A stretch of DNA of 37,704 nucleotides from Tissierellia bacterium (GCA_012728365.1 JAAYFE010000056.1:1-37704); one strand, 5' to 3'; positions 9,977-18,232 are shown, counted from the first letter of the stretch. The notes: a model not told the origin generated them from the letters alone. Made by a program: numbers and translations.

Positions 9977-10295
9977 ACTTCAAAGTACATGAAAAAACAA
10001 ATTAAAAAACTCCAGACCTGCTTGTGATTTAAGACTGAAAGTTGCAAAGAGTTATTAGTGCCTTACTTCAGATGAAAAGATTCATATAGATACTTTGAAG
10101 AAGGTATATGAAGGACATGATTACAATAGTTGGACAGGCCAGGATGAGGATGCAGTTAACAGACATTTTTTAAGGCTTAACAGATATAGGGATTTAATTT
10201 ACTAATAAATATATTGGCAGGTATTAAGAAAAGCTTGTTGAAGATAAATAATAATGCCTTTTTACATAGAAATTGAATTTGTAAGGGGTAATGTA
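9977..10295 (+). other. Intergenic decay region with an orphan coding fragment
   Basis: 319 bases between jetC and the AIM24 pseudogene with no intact gene. Between an in-frame stop at 10056-10058 and TAA at 10203-10205 there is an open stretch of 48 codons that reads like real protein (it includes VYEGHDYNSW and RLNRYRDLIY). It has no in-frame ATG; only a TTG near 10092. I do not recognise the protein. It is most likely the tail of a decayed gene. No promoter or terminator stands out. Confidence 0.35.
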
Positions 10296-11006
10296 ATGAA
10301 GAAGGCAGTAGATGTGGACTTTAGCATATTTGGAGATGACATGTAGTTTGTAGAAATCCAACTGGATCCATCAGAGAGCATTGTAGCTGAGGCAGGGGCA
10401 ATGATGTATATGGATGAAAGTATTAGGATGGAAGCCATATTTGGAGATGGTTCAGGAAGGGATGAAGGAAAAGGCTTAATGGGAAAGATGCTTGGGGCAG
10501 GAAAGATAATACCCGTTGACATAGGTGACTATAATGGATAGCTTATCTGCCAAAGGGATTCCTTCTTATGTGCTGTTCAGGGAATAGCAATAGAAATTGC
10601 CTTCCAGAGAAACATAGGAGTAGGATTGTTTGGTGGAGAAGGCTTTATTATGCAAAGACTAATAGGGGATGGATTAGCATTTTTACATGCTGGAGGAACA
10701 ATTATTAAAAAAGAGCTAAAAGCAGGGGAAAGCTTAAAATTAGACACAGGCTGTTTAGTAGCCATGACCAATACAGTAGACTATGATGTAGAGATGATAA
10801 GGGATATAAAGTCAGCCTTCTTTGGTGGTGAAGGTTTATTTTTAGCAACCTTAAGGGGACCAGGAACAGTATGGCTCCAGTCCTTACCCTTTAGCAGACT
10901 GGCCAGTAGAATATTTTCAGTAGGTGGTAAAGGTAGATCCAGTGGCAAGGGTGAGGGAAGCATTTTAGGTAATATAGGTATAGGAGACTTGTTTGGAGGT
11001 GATTAA
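10296..11006 (+). pseudogene. Broken TIGR00266/AIM24-family gene
   Basis: The reading frame from ATG 10296 to the TAA at 11004-11006 codes for an AIM24/TIGR00266-type protein, a family of glycine-rich beta-sandwich proteins of unclear role. Recognisable parts are [57 protein letters not shown] and the glycine-rich tail ending IGDLFGGD. It is broken by in-frame TAG codons at 10344-10346 and 10539-10541, each of which could be one change from CAG. Between GKMLGAGK and IIPVDIGDY about 30-40 residues present in typical members seem to be missing, with the frame kept. An ATG at 10626 would give only a 126-aa C-terminal piece. GTAAGGGGT precedes the original start. Confidence 0.8.
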
Positions 11007-11030
11007 AAGAGGGGAATATATCCCCTCTTT
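11006..11030 (+). terminator. Intrinsic terminator after the AIM24 pseudogene
   Basis: Inverted repeat AAAGAGGGG / CCCCTCTTT around an AT-rich loop, directly after the TAA stop. The T-run is short. Confidence 0.7.
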
Positions 11031-11093
11031 ATTCACTTCTTAAAGCTTCAGTGGGATCCTTTTTAGTATTGAATTACATATATTGCAAAGCCT

Positions 11094-11119
11094 TCCCTTA
11101 TTAAGAGGGAAATTTTTCT
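11094..11119 (+). terminator. Weak hairpin with T-rich tail
   Basis: TTCCCT pairs with AGGGAA around a 7-base loop, followed by ATTTTTCTT. It lies just upstream of the blaI promoter region. It may be a second weak terminator isolating that promoter, or chance. Confidence 0.3.
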
Positions 11120-11138
11120 TATAATATATGTTTATTTA

Positions 11139-11196
11139 TTGACAAATTAGTCTACAAGATGTAGACTATAATTAGGATGGTCTACATATTGTAGAC
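11139..11196 (+). promoter_or_regulatory. BlaI-type promoter with two operators
   Basis: TTGACA at 11139-11144 is a good -35; TAGACT at 11162-11167 lies 17 bases away as a -10. A near-perfect 21-base palindrome (11148-11168, half-site TAGTCTACA, centre AGA) lies over the promoter. A second 17-base palindrome (11180-11196, half-site GTCTACA, centre TAT) lies just downstream. Both have the TACA-N3-TGTA core resembling BlaI/MecI operators. The arrangement implies autorepression by the BlaI-like protein encoded next, relieved by its M56 partner. Confidence 0.75.
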
Positions 11197-11210
11197 TGAA
11201 AGGAGAGGAT

Positions 11211-11579
11211 ATGATGGTTGAATATAGGCTTACTGAAGCAGAGGAAAATTTAGCTAAAATAATATGGGAAAGAGAGCCCATAAGGTCATCAGACCTGGTG
11301 AAGATCTGCAAGGAGGAATTTGACTGGAAAAAGTCTACTACCTATACCATGCTAAAGAGACTGGAGGAAAAGAAAATAGTTAAAAATGACAATAGCCTAG
11401 TAGTAGCCTTGATTAAAAAAGAGGATTTTTATGGGGAACAGAGCAAAATGTTTGTTGAAGAAAATTTTGGTGGTTCCCTGCCTAAATTTTTAGCAGCCTT
11501 TACAAGGCGTAGAAAACTCAGCTCAAAGGAAGTTGAGGAGATTGAAAGATTGATAAAGGACCATAGGGAGGGTGTATGA
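11211..11579 (+). CDS. blaI: BlaI/MecI/CopY-family transcriptional repressor
   Basis: Winged-helix repressor of ~122 aa. The N-terminal domain has the family pattern LTEAEENLAKIIWEREPI followed by KSTTYTMLKRLEEKKIV, the recognition helix and wing. The C-terminal helices carry dimerisation and the usual protease-sensitive region. AGGAGAGG at 11201-11208 serves either ATG 11211 or ATG 11214; the second has better spacing. It overlaps the M56 peptidase gene as ATGA. Two matching palindromes upstream indicate autoregulation. The regulon beyond this operon is unknown; no beta-lactamase gene is in the window. Confidence 0.88.
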   Translation: MMVEYRLTEAEENLAKIIWEREPIRSSDLVKICKEEFDWKKSTTYTMLKRLEEKKIVKNDNSLVVALIKKEDFYGEQSKMFVEENFGGSLPKFLAAFTRRRKLSSKEVEEIERLIKDHREGV

Positions 11580-14029
11580 TGGAGAGGTTATTTTTACAAG
11601 TAATTAATATGACTATTACTTCTAGCTACGTTATTTTATTCATAATAGCTGTAAGGATGATTTTGAAAAGATCACCCAGGATTTTTTCCTATGGTCTCTG
11701 GTCAGTAGCCTTCTTAAGGTTAGTATTACCCTTTTCCTTTGAAAGTATCTTTAGCCTAGTATCTATTAATACAAAAACCATTCCAGAAAATATAGCCTAT
11801 GCTCCCAAGCCCCAGATCCAAAGTGGCATTAGGGTAATAGACGGTGCCGTAAACAGGGTCCTACCTGCTGCCCATGCAGAGGCAAGTGTAAACCCTATGG
11901 AAATATGGATTTCAATAGGAAGCATCATATGGCTACTTGGACTAATAATATTATTATTTTATTGCATTTATATTACATTCAGGTTCTCAGGTAAATTAAA
12001 AAGTGCCAGGCATCTTTATGCCAATGTATATGAAATTCACTCCATAGACATCCCCTTCCTATTTGGACTTTTTAAACCTAAGATATATATACCAAAAAAC
12101 CTATCTGAGTCCGAAATACCCTACATTATAAAGCACGAAGAAATTCATATAAGGAGAAAGGACCATCTTATAAAGTTTGCAGCCTATTTAATAACAATTA
12201 TACACTGGTTTAACCCCCTGGTATGGCTGGCCTTTTATTTAATGAATGAAGATATGGAACTATCCTGTGATGAAGCGGTAATAAGGGAATTGGGCTATGG
12301 AATAAAGAAGGATTACTCCAAGTCCTTATTATCCTTGTCTGTAGAAAGAAGTAGCCTAGGAGCTTCACCCATAGCCTTTGGAGAGAATAAGACCAGGAGT
12401 AGAATAAAAAACATATTAAACTATAAGAGGCCTAAGTTTTGGGTTACAATAATAACTACTATTGTAATTATAATATTGGCTATAGGCTTGTTGAGCAACC
12501 CTTCAGATGATATTGGAGCTATAGACAATAATTATGTAAATGAAAAATATGAATTTTATTTTGAAGTGCCAGAAAACTGGAAGTATAAGGTTATAGAAGA
12601 TGGAAATATAATAAGATTTCTTTATTCAGGGTATGAATCTGAATATGGTGGTTATCAAGAGTTTTTTACAATTGCCATTGTATCAAAAGAAGAATATATA
12701 AGAGCTTTAAGTGACCCACCTATGACTGGTATATATTTGGCTGAGAAGGACAATCTGGTTTATATTCTTAATATGCCTCTTGATTGTATTATTTTTGATA
12801 GGGAAAAGGTTGAAGAGTACAATGAAATGGTTTTATCAGTAGATGAAATAAAAGAAAGATTTTACTTAAATCCTTCTGATTCAATAAGAAACCATCCAGG
12901 AGAGAATCTAACTATTGAAGACTATGCCTGGGTATATATAGACAATCAGATACAAATTTATGAAAGTGCAGCATGGGGAGATTTTAAATTTGTGGACAAG
13001 GAAATAACTAGATTAGAAAAAGTATCAACTTTTGACCATATACTTCCATCAACAGTTGAGTTGTGGAAATTAGAATACAGGTTAAAGCCTGAAAGGACGG
13101 AGGGCATAGTATTAGCTGATGGCATGTCCATTGAAGATGGCTGGCTTGTTGACTATAGTAATATGGGCAGGCCCTATCTAACTTTTACCTATGATAATGG
13201 TCGGCTAGTATATTTGGGCAATGCAAATATCCAAGAATTTGAACTAGATACCCTAGCCAACCAAGAAACAGCTATCCGCATTATGCTGGAAAACATGGGT
13301 ATATTAAGGGGAGAAAGCTATGAAGGTGAGCATGTGGTTATAAAATTCCCCCTATCTACAGGTGAAACTAGCCAACTACTCCTATCCCAACCCTTAATTA
13401 AGGGGGAGAGGGGGATTTGGGTGGTGGAAAGATGGATGGATGGTAATGGAAACATTTATCTAGCTACTCCACAGGGAGAAGAGGATGTGGAAGCTGAAGA
13501 TTATTACAGGAGCCTACAGGAGGAAAGTCAAAGGGGAGCTTTAAGGCTTTTGGATCCAGTGGAGGTTGGCTATGACTATATAATAAACCAATTGGGTCAA
13601 AGATTAGTCAAAAAGAGCCATTTGCTAGTTATAAACCCAGCCACCCTTGATGATTTCTTGGAGACACCAGTAAGCCACTATATTGGATATATAACTATGA
13701 TGACCCTAGAGGATAGGATATTCCATTTAGATAGGGTGGAATTCTTAACCATGGAAGATGAAGAAAGAATAGCGGAGTTAAATATAGATGTAAATGTAGA
13801 TATGCCTTCAGGATTTTATATTTATAATAAGGATAATTATCCTACATCCCTGGAAGTGTTAGATAGTACCCAATATTTGCTTTTAGATTGGACTGACCTA
13901 TCAAGGCACAATAGGGTTACAAAAGAAGACTTTATTGAGTATAATAATAGTTTGGAATATACTCCACTTTATCATGTTTACACAAAGGATGGCTATGTAA
14001 CCATAATTGAAGAACAATATATACCATAG
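11576..14029 (+). CDS. BlaR1-like M56 metallopeptidase with large unrecognised sensor domain
   Basis: Membrane zinc protease that probably senses an external signal and triggers loss of the BlaI-like repressor. The N-terminal part has hydrophobic helices near residues 13-31, 38-60 and 108-132. The zinc motif HEEIH follows (H187, E188, H191), then the conserved NEDMELSCDEAVI (~225-236), and a final helix at ~287-308. The outer region of about 510 residues is much longer than in BlaR1 (~600 aa total). I see no clear penicillin-binding SxxK domain. It begins with a PsbP-like stretch (EKYEFYFEVPENWKYKV). A beta-lactam signal is therefore doubtful. The start overlaps the blaI stop. A strong terminator follows. 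Confidence 0.82.
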   Translation: MMERLFLQVINMTITSSYVILFIIAVRMILKRSPRIFSYGLWSVAFLRLVLPFSFESIFSLVSINTKTIPENIAYAPKPQIQSGIRVIDGAVNRVLPAAHAEASVNPMEIWISIGSIIWLLGLIILLFYCIYITFRFSGKLKSARHLYANVYEIHSIDIPFLFGLFKPKIYIPKNLSESEIPYIIKHEEIHIRRKDHLIKFAAYLITIIHWFNPLVWLAFYLMNEDMELSCDEAVIRELGYGIKKDYSKSLLSLSVERSSLGASPIAFGENKTRSRIKNILNYKRPKFWVTIITTIVIIILAIGLLSNPSDDIGAIDNNYVNEKYEFYFEVPENWKYKVIEDGNIIRFLYSGYESEYGGYQEFFTIAIVSKEEYIRALSDPPMTGIYLAEKDNLVYILNMPLDCIIFDREKVEEYNEMVLSVDEIKERFYLNPSDSIRNHPGENLTIEDYAWVYIDNQIQIYESAAWGDFKFVDKEITRLEKVSTFDHILPSTVELWKLEYRLKPERTEGIVLADGMSIEDGWLVDYSNMGRPYLTFTYDNGRLVYLGNANIQEFELDTLANQETAIRIMLENMGILRGESYEGEHVVIKFPLSTGETSQLLLSQPLIKGERGIWVVERWMDGNGNIYLATPQGEEDVEAEDYYRSLQEESQRGALRLLDPVEVGYDYIINQLGQRLVKKSHLLVINPATLDDFLETPVSHYIGYITMMTLEDRIFHLDRVEFLTMEDEERIAELNIDVNVDMPSGFYIYNKDNYPTSLEVLDSTQYLLLDWTDLSRHNRVTKEDFIEYNNSLEYTPLYHVYTKDGYVTIIEEQYIP

Positions 14030-14045
14030 GAGAAAGGGAAGACTA

Positions 14046-14080
14046 GGAGGGATATATTATCCATAATATGTCCCTCTTTT
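14046..14080 (+). terminator. Intrinsic terminator after the M56 gene
   Basis: Long hairpin: GAGGGA (14047-14052) pairs with TCCCTC (14071-14076), and ATATTAT pairs with ATAATAT inside, around a CC loop. TTTT follows. About 14 base pairs. Confidence 0.85.
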
Positions 14081-14105
14081 AGTTTTTTGAAAAAATTCAG
14101 TATAA

Positions 14106-14119
14106 TTGACCTAAGTCAA
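14106..14119 (+). promoter_or_regulatory. CRP/FNR-like palindrome upstream of the metal ATPase
   Basis: TTGAC-CTAA-GTCAA, a perfect 5+5 inverted repeat of the general CRP/FNR form (TTGAY-N4-RTCAA), about 100 bases upstream of the P-type ATPase start. No well-spaced sigma-A promoter is obvious beside it. It could be the operator of a CRP/FNR-family regulator encoded elsewhere. Confidence 0.4.
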
Positions 14120-14221
14120 ATTATTTTTTCAAAAACCATGTTAAAATATCTACAGAAAGCCAGTATAGAATATGATAAGAAATTTATAGAATAATAAAGT
14201 AATAAACATAGGAGGTTAAAT

Positions 14222-16075
14222 ATGCAGAGGCGTATTTTAAAAAAGAAGAACCTAATTACATTAATCAGTGGAATTTTAATTGCCATTGCTTTTATTAACA
14301 AATTTACAATAGGAAATACGGAAATTTTTCACTGGGCCTTAATTCTTGCATCCATACTAGGTGCCTTGCCCATAGCCATCCAGGCCTATCAGTCATTAAG
14401 GGTAAAGGTAGTAAGCATTGATGTCTTAGTTACCATAGCAGTACTTGGTGCCTTTTTAATACAAAACTATGAGGAATCAGCCATTGTAACCTTCCTATTC
14501 CTCTTTGGTGCCTACCTGGAACAAAGAACCCTAAATCAAACCCGCTCAGCCATTAAGGAATTAATAGAAATGGCACCAGAAAGTGCCTTAAAGCTTATGG
14601 AAAATGGTGAATTTGAAGAGGTTGACATAGATGATGTGGATGAGGGAGACATACTGCTTGTAAAAACTGGAGCCAAGGTGCCAGTAGACGGCACAGTAAT
14701 ATCTGGTGAAGGCTATATAAATGAAGCCAGCATTACAGGAGAGTCTGTTCCAGTGGAAAAGAAGAAAGGCTCAACAGTTTATGCTGGTACCATATTAGAT
14801 AATGGAACCTTAAGGATAGTTGCTGACAGAGTTGGAGAGGATACAACCTTTGGAAGAATAATAGAGCTGGTGGAAGAAGCCCAGGACTCAAAGTCAGAGG
14901 CTGAACGCTTCATAGACCGCTTTGCCAAATACTATACTCCAGCTGTTTTAGTTATAGGTCTTGTAGTATGGTTAATTACAAGGGATCTTGAGCTGGCTAT
15001 TACTATCCTTGTTCTAGGCTGCCCTGGAGCCCTAGTAATAGGTGTGCCTGTATCCAATGTGGCTGGCATTGGGAATGGAGCCAGAAATGGAGTGCTTCTA
15101 AAGGGCAGTGAAGTTATTAATGACTTTAGTAAATTGGATACCATAGTATTTGACAAAACTGGAACCCTCACCATGGGAAATCCTTCAGTGGCAGAAAAAG
15201 AGTATTATGGAGAGGATATTTATGAAGCCTTAAGATATCTGGCCAGTGTTGAAAGTGAATCAGATCATCCCTTAGCCAAGGCTGTACTAGAGGAAATTGG
15301 AGATATAGAATTGTTACCAGTAGAAAATACAGAAGTTGTAAAGGGTGGAGGTATTGTAGCCAATGTTGATGGCCATAGGATAGCAGTAGGAAATGTTAAG
15401 CTTATGGAAAGGGAAGGTGTAGACCTTAATGAAAATGCAAGGGCTGACATAGACCGCTTTGAGAAAAATGGAAACTCCCTGGTTTTAACAGCCGTAGATG
15501 GTCAGTTAAAGATCCTAATGGGGGTCCGTGACCAAATTAGACCTGGTGTCAAGGAAGATCTACAAAGATTAAGAAAATTAGGGGTAAAGAATCTAATTAT
15601 GTTATCTGGAGACAATCAGGGAACTGTGGATCTGGTAAGCCGTGAGCTAGGCTTAACAAAAGCCCATGGAAACATGCTACCAGAGGATAAATCCAACTAT
15701 ATTAAAAAATTAAAGGAAAAGGGTCAAATTGTTGCCTTTGTTGGTGATGGTGTCAATGACAGTCCTTCCATAGCCCTGGCAGACATTGGTATAGCCATGG
15801 GTGGCGGTACCGATGTGGCCATTGAAACTTCAGATGTGGTACTGATGAATTCAGACTTTAGCCGCCTACCCCATGCCCTGGGACTTGTAAAGGCTACAGC
15901 TAGAAACATGAAGCAAAATATATTTATAGCCATAGGAGTAGTAGTAGTCTTATTATACAGCCTACTATTTAGTGACTGGATGAATATGTCCATAGGTATG
16001 TTGGTCCATGAGGGTAGTATATTGGCTGTTATCTTAAATGGTATGAGACTTTTACGCTACAAGTTAAGGAAATAA
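14222..16075 (+). CDS. Heavy-metal P1B-type ATPase with CPG motif
   Basis: ATP-driven transition-metal pump in the membrane, 617 aa. The motifs are intact: actuator TGES (ITGESVPVEKKKGS), phosphorylation site FDKTGTLT (D311), nucleotide-domain HP (SESDHPLAKAV), and hinge GDGVNDSPSIALAD. It has no N-terminal HMA domain. A separate HMA protein is encoded 88 bases downstream and may deliver the metal. The transmembrane metal motif reads CPG (C267), not the common CPC or SPC. The last helices carry HEGS (MLVHEGSILAVILNGMRLL), and the short N-terminus recalls P1B-4 pumps, but CPG is not standard there. Metal specificity is uncertain. AGGAGG precedes ATG 14222. Confidence 0.88.
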   Translation: MQRRILKKKNLITLISGILIAIAFINKFTIGNTEIFHWALILASILGALPIAIQAYQSLRVKVVSIDVLVTIAVLGAFLIQNYEESAIVTFLFLFGAYLEQRTLNQTRSAIKELIEMAPESALKLMENGEFEEVDIDDVDEGDILLVKTGAKVPVDGTVISGEGYINEASITGESVPVEKKKGSTVYAGTILDNGTLRIVADRVGEDTTFGRIIELVEEAQDSKSEAERFIDRFAKYYTPAVLVIGLVVWLITRDLELAITILVLGCPGALVIGVPVSNVAGIGNGARNGVLLKGSEVINDFSKLDTIVFDKTGTLTMGNPSVAEKEYYGEDIYEALRYLASVESESDHPLAKAVLEEIGDIELLPVENTEVVKGGGIVANVDGHRIAVGNVKLMEREGVDLNENARADIDRFEKNGNSLVLTAVDGQLKILMGVRDQIRPGVKEDLQRLRKLGVKNLIMLSGDNQGTVDLVSRELGLTKAHGNMLPEDKSNYIKKLKEKGQIVAFVGDGVNDSPSIALADIGIAMGGGTDVAIETSDVVLMNSDFSRLPHALGLVKATARNMKQNIFIAIGVVVVLLYSLLFSDWMNMSIGMLVHEGSILAVILNGMRLLRYKLRK

Positions 16076-16163
16076 GAAAATTTAATTAAATCAAAGCTTT
16101 CCTATATATTATAGGTTATAATAGATATATGAGATGGTAAAATAAGATGAAAGGAGAATTCAT

Positions 16164-16391
16164 ATGAAATCTGCTACAATCCAATTAGATACTTTAACAT
16201 GCCCATCCTGTTCCCAAAAAATTGAAGGTGCCTTAAGAAACTTAGATGGCATTGACAAGGATACTATAAAGGTGTTGTTCAACTCCAGTAAGGTAAAGTT
16301 TGACTTTGATGAAGAAAAAATTTCAATTGATGAAGTAGAAAGTGAAATTAGCATGCTAGGTTTTGAGGTTATAAAATCAAAAGTAAAATAA
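16164..16391 (+). CDS. Small HMA-domain metal-binding protein (CopZ-like)
   Basis: Stand-alone heavy-metal-associated domain of 75 aa with the CxxC site in LTCPSCSQKIEGALRNLDGI. It would bind a soft transition metal in the cytoplasm and pass it to the ATPase encoded just upstream, which lacks its own HMA domain. The usual beta-alpha-beta pattern is visible: IQLDTL at the start, a helix after CxxC, then IKVLFNSSKVKFDF. AAAGGAGA precedes the ATG. CPSC in place of the copper-type CxxC leaves the metal open. A strong terminator follows. Confidence 0.85.
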   Translation: MKSATIQLDTLTCPSCSQKIEGALRNLDGIDKDTIKVLFNSSKVKFDFDEEKISIDEVESEISMLGFEVIKSKVK

Positions 16392-16395
16392 GCAT

Positions 16396-16433
16396 AAAAC
16401 CCTCTAGGAGAAAATTATTCTAGGGGGTTTTTT
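16396..16433 (+). terminator. Intrinsic terminator after the HMA gene
   Basis: AAAACCCTCTAG pairs with CTAGGGGGTTTT (one G-T pair) around a 12-base loop; the run of six T follows. Confidence 0.88.
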
Positions 16434-16439
16434 ATATAC

Positions 16440-16486
16440 TTGACAAAAGGAAAAATTTTTTATATAATTATCTCGAATTCATAATA
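16440..16486 (+). promoter_or_regulatory. mhqR-like promoter with overlapping operator
   Basis: Consensus sigma-A promoter: TTGACA (16440-16445), 17 bases, TATAAT (16463-16468). Right after it, TATCTCGAATTCATAATA (16469-16486) matches 15 of 18 positions of the palindrome TATCTCGAATTCGAGATA, which I recall as the MhqR operator of Bacillus subtilis. This predicts autorepression. Confidence 0.78.
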
Positions 16487-16532
16487 TATTAATTAAAGAA
16501 ATATGTTTTAGAGATAAATTTGGAGGGTATAT

Positions 16533-16952
16533 ATGAATAACAAAAGTTTAAAACTATTAGTAGTAATGCTAAGGGCAGCCCAGACTGTTGAAGAACTACT
16601 AAAGAAGGATATGAAAACCTATGGTATAAATCCAACAGAATTTGCAGTTCTTGAACTTTTATATAATAAGGGAGAGCAGCCCATACAACAAATAGGTAAA
16701 AAGATATTATTAGCCAGTTCCAGCATTACCTATGTTATAGATCAGCTGGAGAAAAAGGGCTTGGTAGAAAGAATAGAATGTCCCCACGACAGAAGGGTTA
16801 AATTTGCATCCATAACAGACAAGGGTAAGAAATTTATGGATTTTGCTTTTCCAAAGCATAAGGAGAGGATTGAGGACATATTTAGCAATTTGACAGAGGA
16901 AGAGAAGGATATGGCAATAGAAATTTTCAAAAAAATAGGGCTACAGCAGTAG
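16533..16952 (+). CDS. MarR-family regulator, MhqR-like
   Basis: Winged-helix MarR-family repressor, 139 aa. The recognition helix and wing read LASSSITYVIDQLEKKGLVERIECPHDRRVKFASITDKG, with the DRR wing motif. In Bacillus subtilis the MhqR repressor controls quinone and catechol detoxification genes, including ring-cleaving dioxygenases. Here the next gene is such a dioxygenase, and the operator type matches. A Cys at IEC could take part in quinone sensing, though MhqR is thought to be only weakly redox-controlled. GGAGGG precedes ATG 16533. The symbol mhqR is likely but unproven, so none is given. Confidence 0.85.
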   Translation: MNNKSLKLLVVMLRAAQTVEELLKKDMKTYGINPTEFAVLELLYNKGEQPIQQIGKKILLASSSITYVIDQLEKKGLVERIECPHDRRVKFASITDKGKKFMDFAFPKHKERIEDIFSNLTEEEKDMAIEIFKKIGLQQ

Positions 16953-16970
16953 CCATTTATTAAAAGAATA

Positions 16971-16988
16971 TATTTCGAATTCGAGATA
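16971..16988 (+). promoter_or_regulatory. MhqR-type operator before the dioxygenase
   Basis: TATTTCGAATTCGAGATA matches 17 of 18 positions of the palindrome TATCTCGAATTCGAGATA. It lies between the regulator stop (16952) and the dioxygenase ribosome site (AGGAGG at 16992). It would repress a local promoter or block read-through. Confidence 0.78.
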
Positions 16989-17004
16989 AATAGGAGGTAA
17001 AGAT

Positions 17005-17931
17005 ATGAAAAGAACAAAAGGAATACACCATATAACATCCATAGTGGGTAATGTACAGGAAAATGTTGATTTTTATAGTAAAGTATTAGGTCTTAGATTG
17101 GTTAAGATAACTGTAAACTTTGATGATCCCCAAACCTATCATTTATATTTTGGTGATAAAGATGCAACACCAGGAGCCGTCATAACCTTTTTCCCTTATG
17201 AAGATGCCAGAGAGGGGAAAATTGGCAATGGTCAGGTTGGTATTACAAGTTACCTTATACCAAAGGGAGCTGCTAAGTTTTGGGAAGATAGATTAAATAA
17301 ATTTGGTGTAAAATATAATAAAGTAAAAAGATTTGGAGAAGAATTTATCCAATTTCAAGACCCCCATGGACTACAATTAGAACTGGTAGAAAGGGATGGA
17401 GGTAATAAAAATACCTGGACTGTAGATGATATAAATCCAGATGTGGCCATAAAGGGATTTGCAGGAGCAGTACTATATTCCCACTTTCCAGAGTCCACAG
17501 CTGAAGTCTTGGAAAAGTTACTTGGATTTGAAAGGCTAGGAGAGGAAGGGGACTTTATTAGATTTAAATCCTCAGCAGATATAGGAAATATAATAGATCT
17601 TAAGACCACTTCCATGGGTAGGGCCATAACCAGCCTTGGTACTGTTCACCATATAGCCTGGAGGGCAGATGTTGAAGAAGATCTATTAGAATGGAGAAGC
17701 TTGGTAAAAGAAAATAAATTTGCCGTCAGTGATGTAAGGGACAGAAAATACTTTAAGTCCATATACTTTAGGGAAAAGGGAGGCATATTATTTGAAATAG
17801 CCACAGACATACCAGGCTTTGCAGTAGACGAAGATAAGGACTTTCTAGGGCAAAAACTCATGCTACCTCCACAGTATGAACATATGAGACCCCACCTAGA
17901 AGAAACTCTAACTCCAATTAAGCTAGACTAA
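17005..17931 (+). CDS. VOC-family ring-cleaving dioxygenase (MhqA/MhqO-like)
   Basis: Putative extradiol-type ring-cleaving dioxygenase of the vicinal oxygen chelate family, 308 aa. It has two tandem VOC modules (about 1-150 and 152-308). Likely metal ligands are in GIHHITSIVG (H8/H9), VHHIAWRAD (H215/H216) and ILFEIATD (E264). Close relatives in Bacillus (MhqA, MhqO, MhqE) are induced by quinones and catechols. The adjacent MarR-family gene and shared operator give the same picture. In an anaerobe, oxygen-dependent ring cleavage would be unusual, so it may act as a glyoxalase-like or quinone-detoxifying enzyme. AGGAGG precedes the ATG. Confidence 0.87.
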   Translation: MKRTKGIHHITSIVGNVQENVDFYSKVLGLRLVKITVNFDDPQTYHLYFGDKDATPGAVITFFPYEDAREGKIGNGQVGITSYLIPKGAAKFWEDRLNKFGVKYNKVKRFGEEFIQFQDPHGLQLELVERDGGNKNTWTVDDINPDVAIKGFAGAVLYSHFPESTAEVLEKLLGFERLGEEGDFIRFKSSADIGNIIDLKTTSMGRAITSLGTVHHIAWRADVEEDLLEWRSLVKENKFAVSDVRDRKYFKSIYFREKGGILFEIATDIPGFAVDEDKDFLGQKLMLPPQYEHMRPHLEETLTPIKLD

Positions 17932-17955
17932 AGGATAGAAGTATTTCTATCCTTT
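17930..17955 (+). terminator. Hairpin after the dioxygenase gene
   Basis: Perfect 11-base repeat AAAGGATAGAA / TTCTATCCTTT around GTAT, overlapping the stop codon. The tail is T-rich but interrupted by C, so termination may be weak. Confidence 0.65.
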
Positions 17956-18137
17956 CCCTTCTTACATAAGCTAAGTCTCTATTAATATTTAATGTACTAC
18001 ATATGATATTAACCTTCCATAAGCTTTCCAAAAGAAGTAGGAAAAACTAATATGCTAAATTTTAGCTTAATATAATCTGTTAGAATATAAAAAATATTTT
18101 AATTACTAGTAAAACACTAGGAATTAAATTTAAAATT

Positions 18138-18146
18138 TGATATAAT
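18138..18146 (+). promoter_or_regulatory. Extended -10 promoter candidate
   Basis: TGATATAAT, a consensus extended -10, 86 bases upstream of the next gene. There is no good -35. The rest of the ~277-base gap (17956-18232) is AT-rich with nothing else I can support. Confidence 0.4.
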
Positions 18147-18232
18147 AAGTCTGCTTAATAAATGATAAGCTTCAATTAATCATCTCTTCATCTACATATT
18201 ATATTTAGCAATATATTGAAAGAGGCGAGGCA

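Noticed and set aside
10344..10541. The two TAG codons as pyrrolysine or other recoding
   Set aside because: The gene also has an internal deletion relative to typical AIM24 proteins, and no recoding element or pyl gene is visible. Decay is simpler.
11167..11172. TATAAT as the -10 of the blaI promoter
   Set aside because: It is 22 bases from TTGACA, too far. TAGACT at 11162 gives 17.
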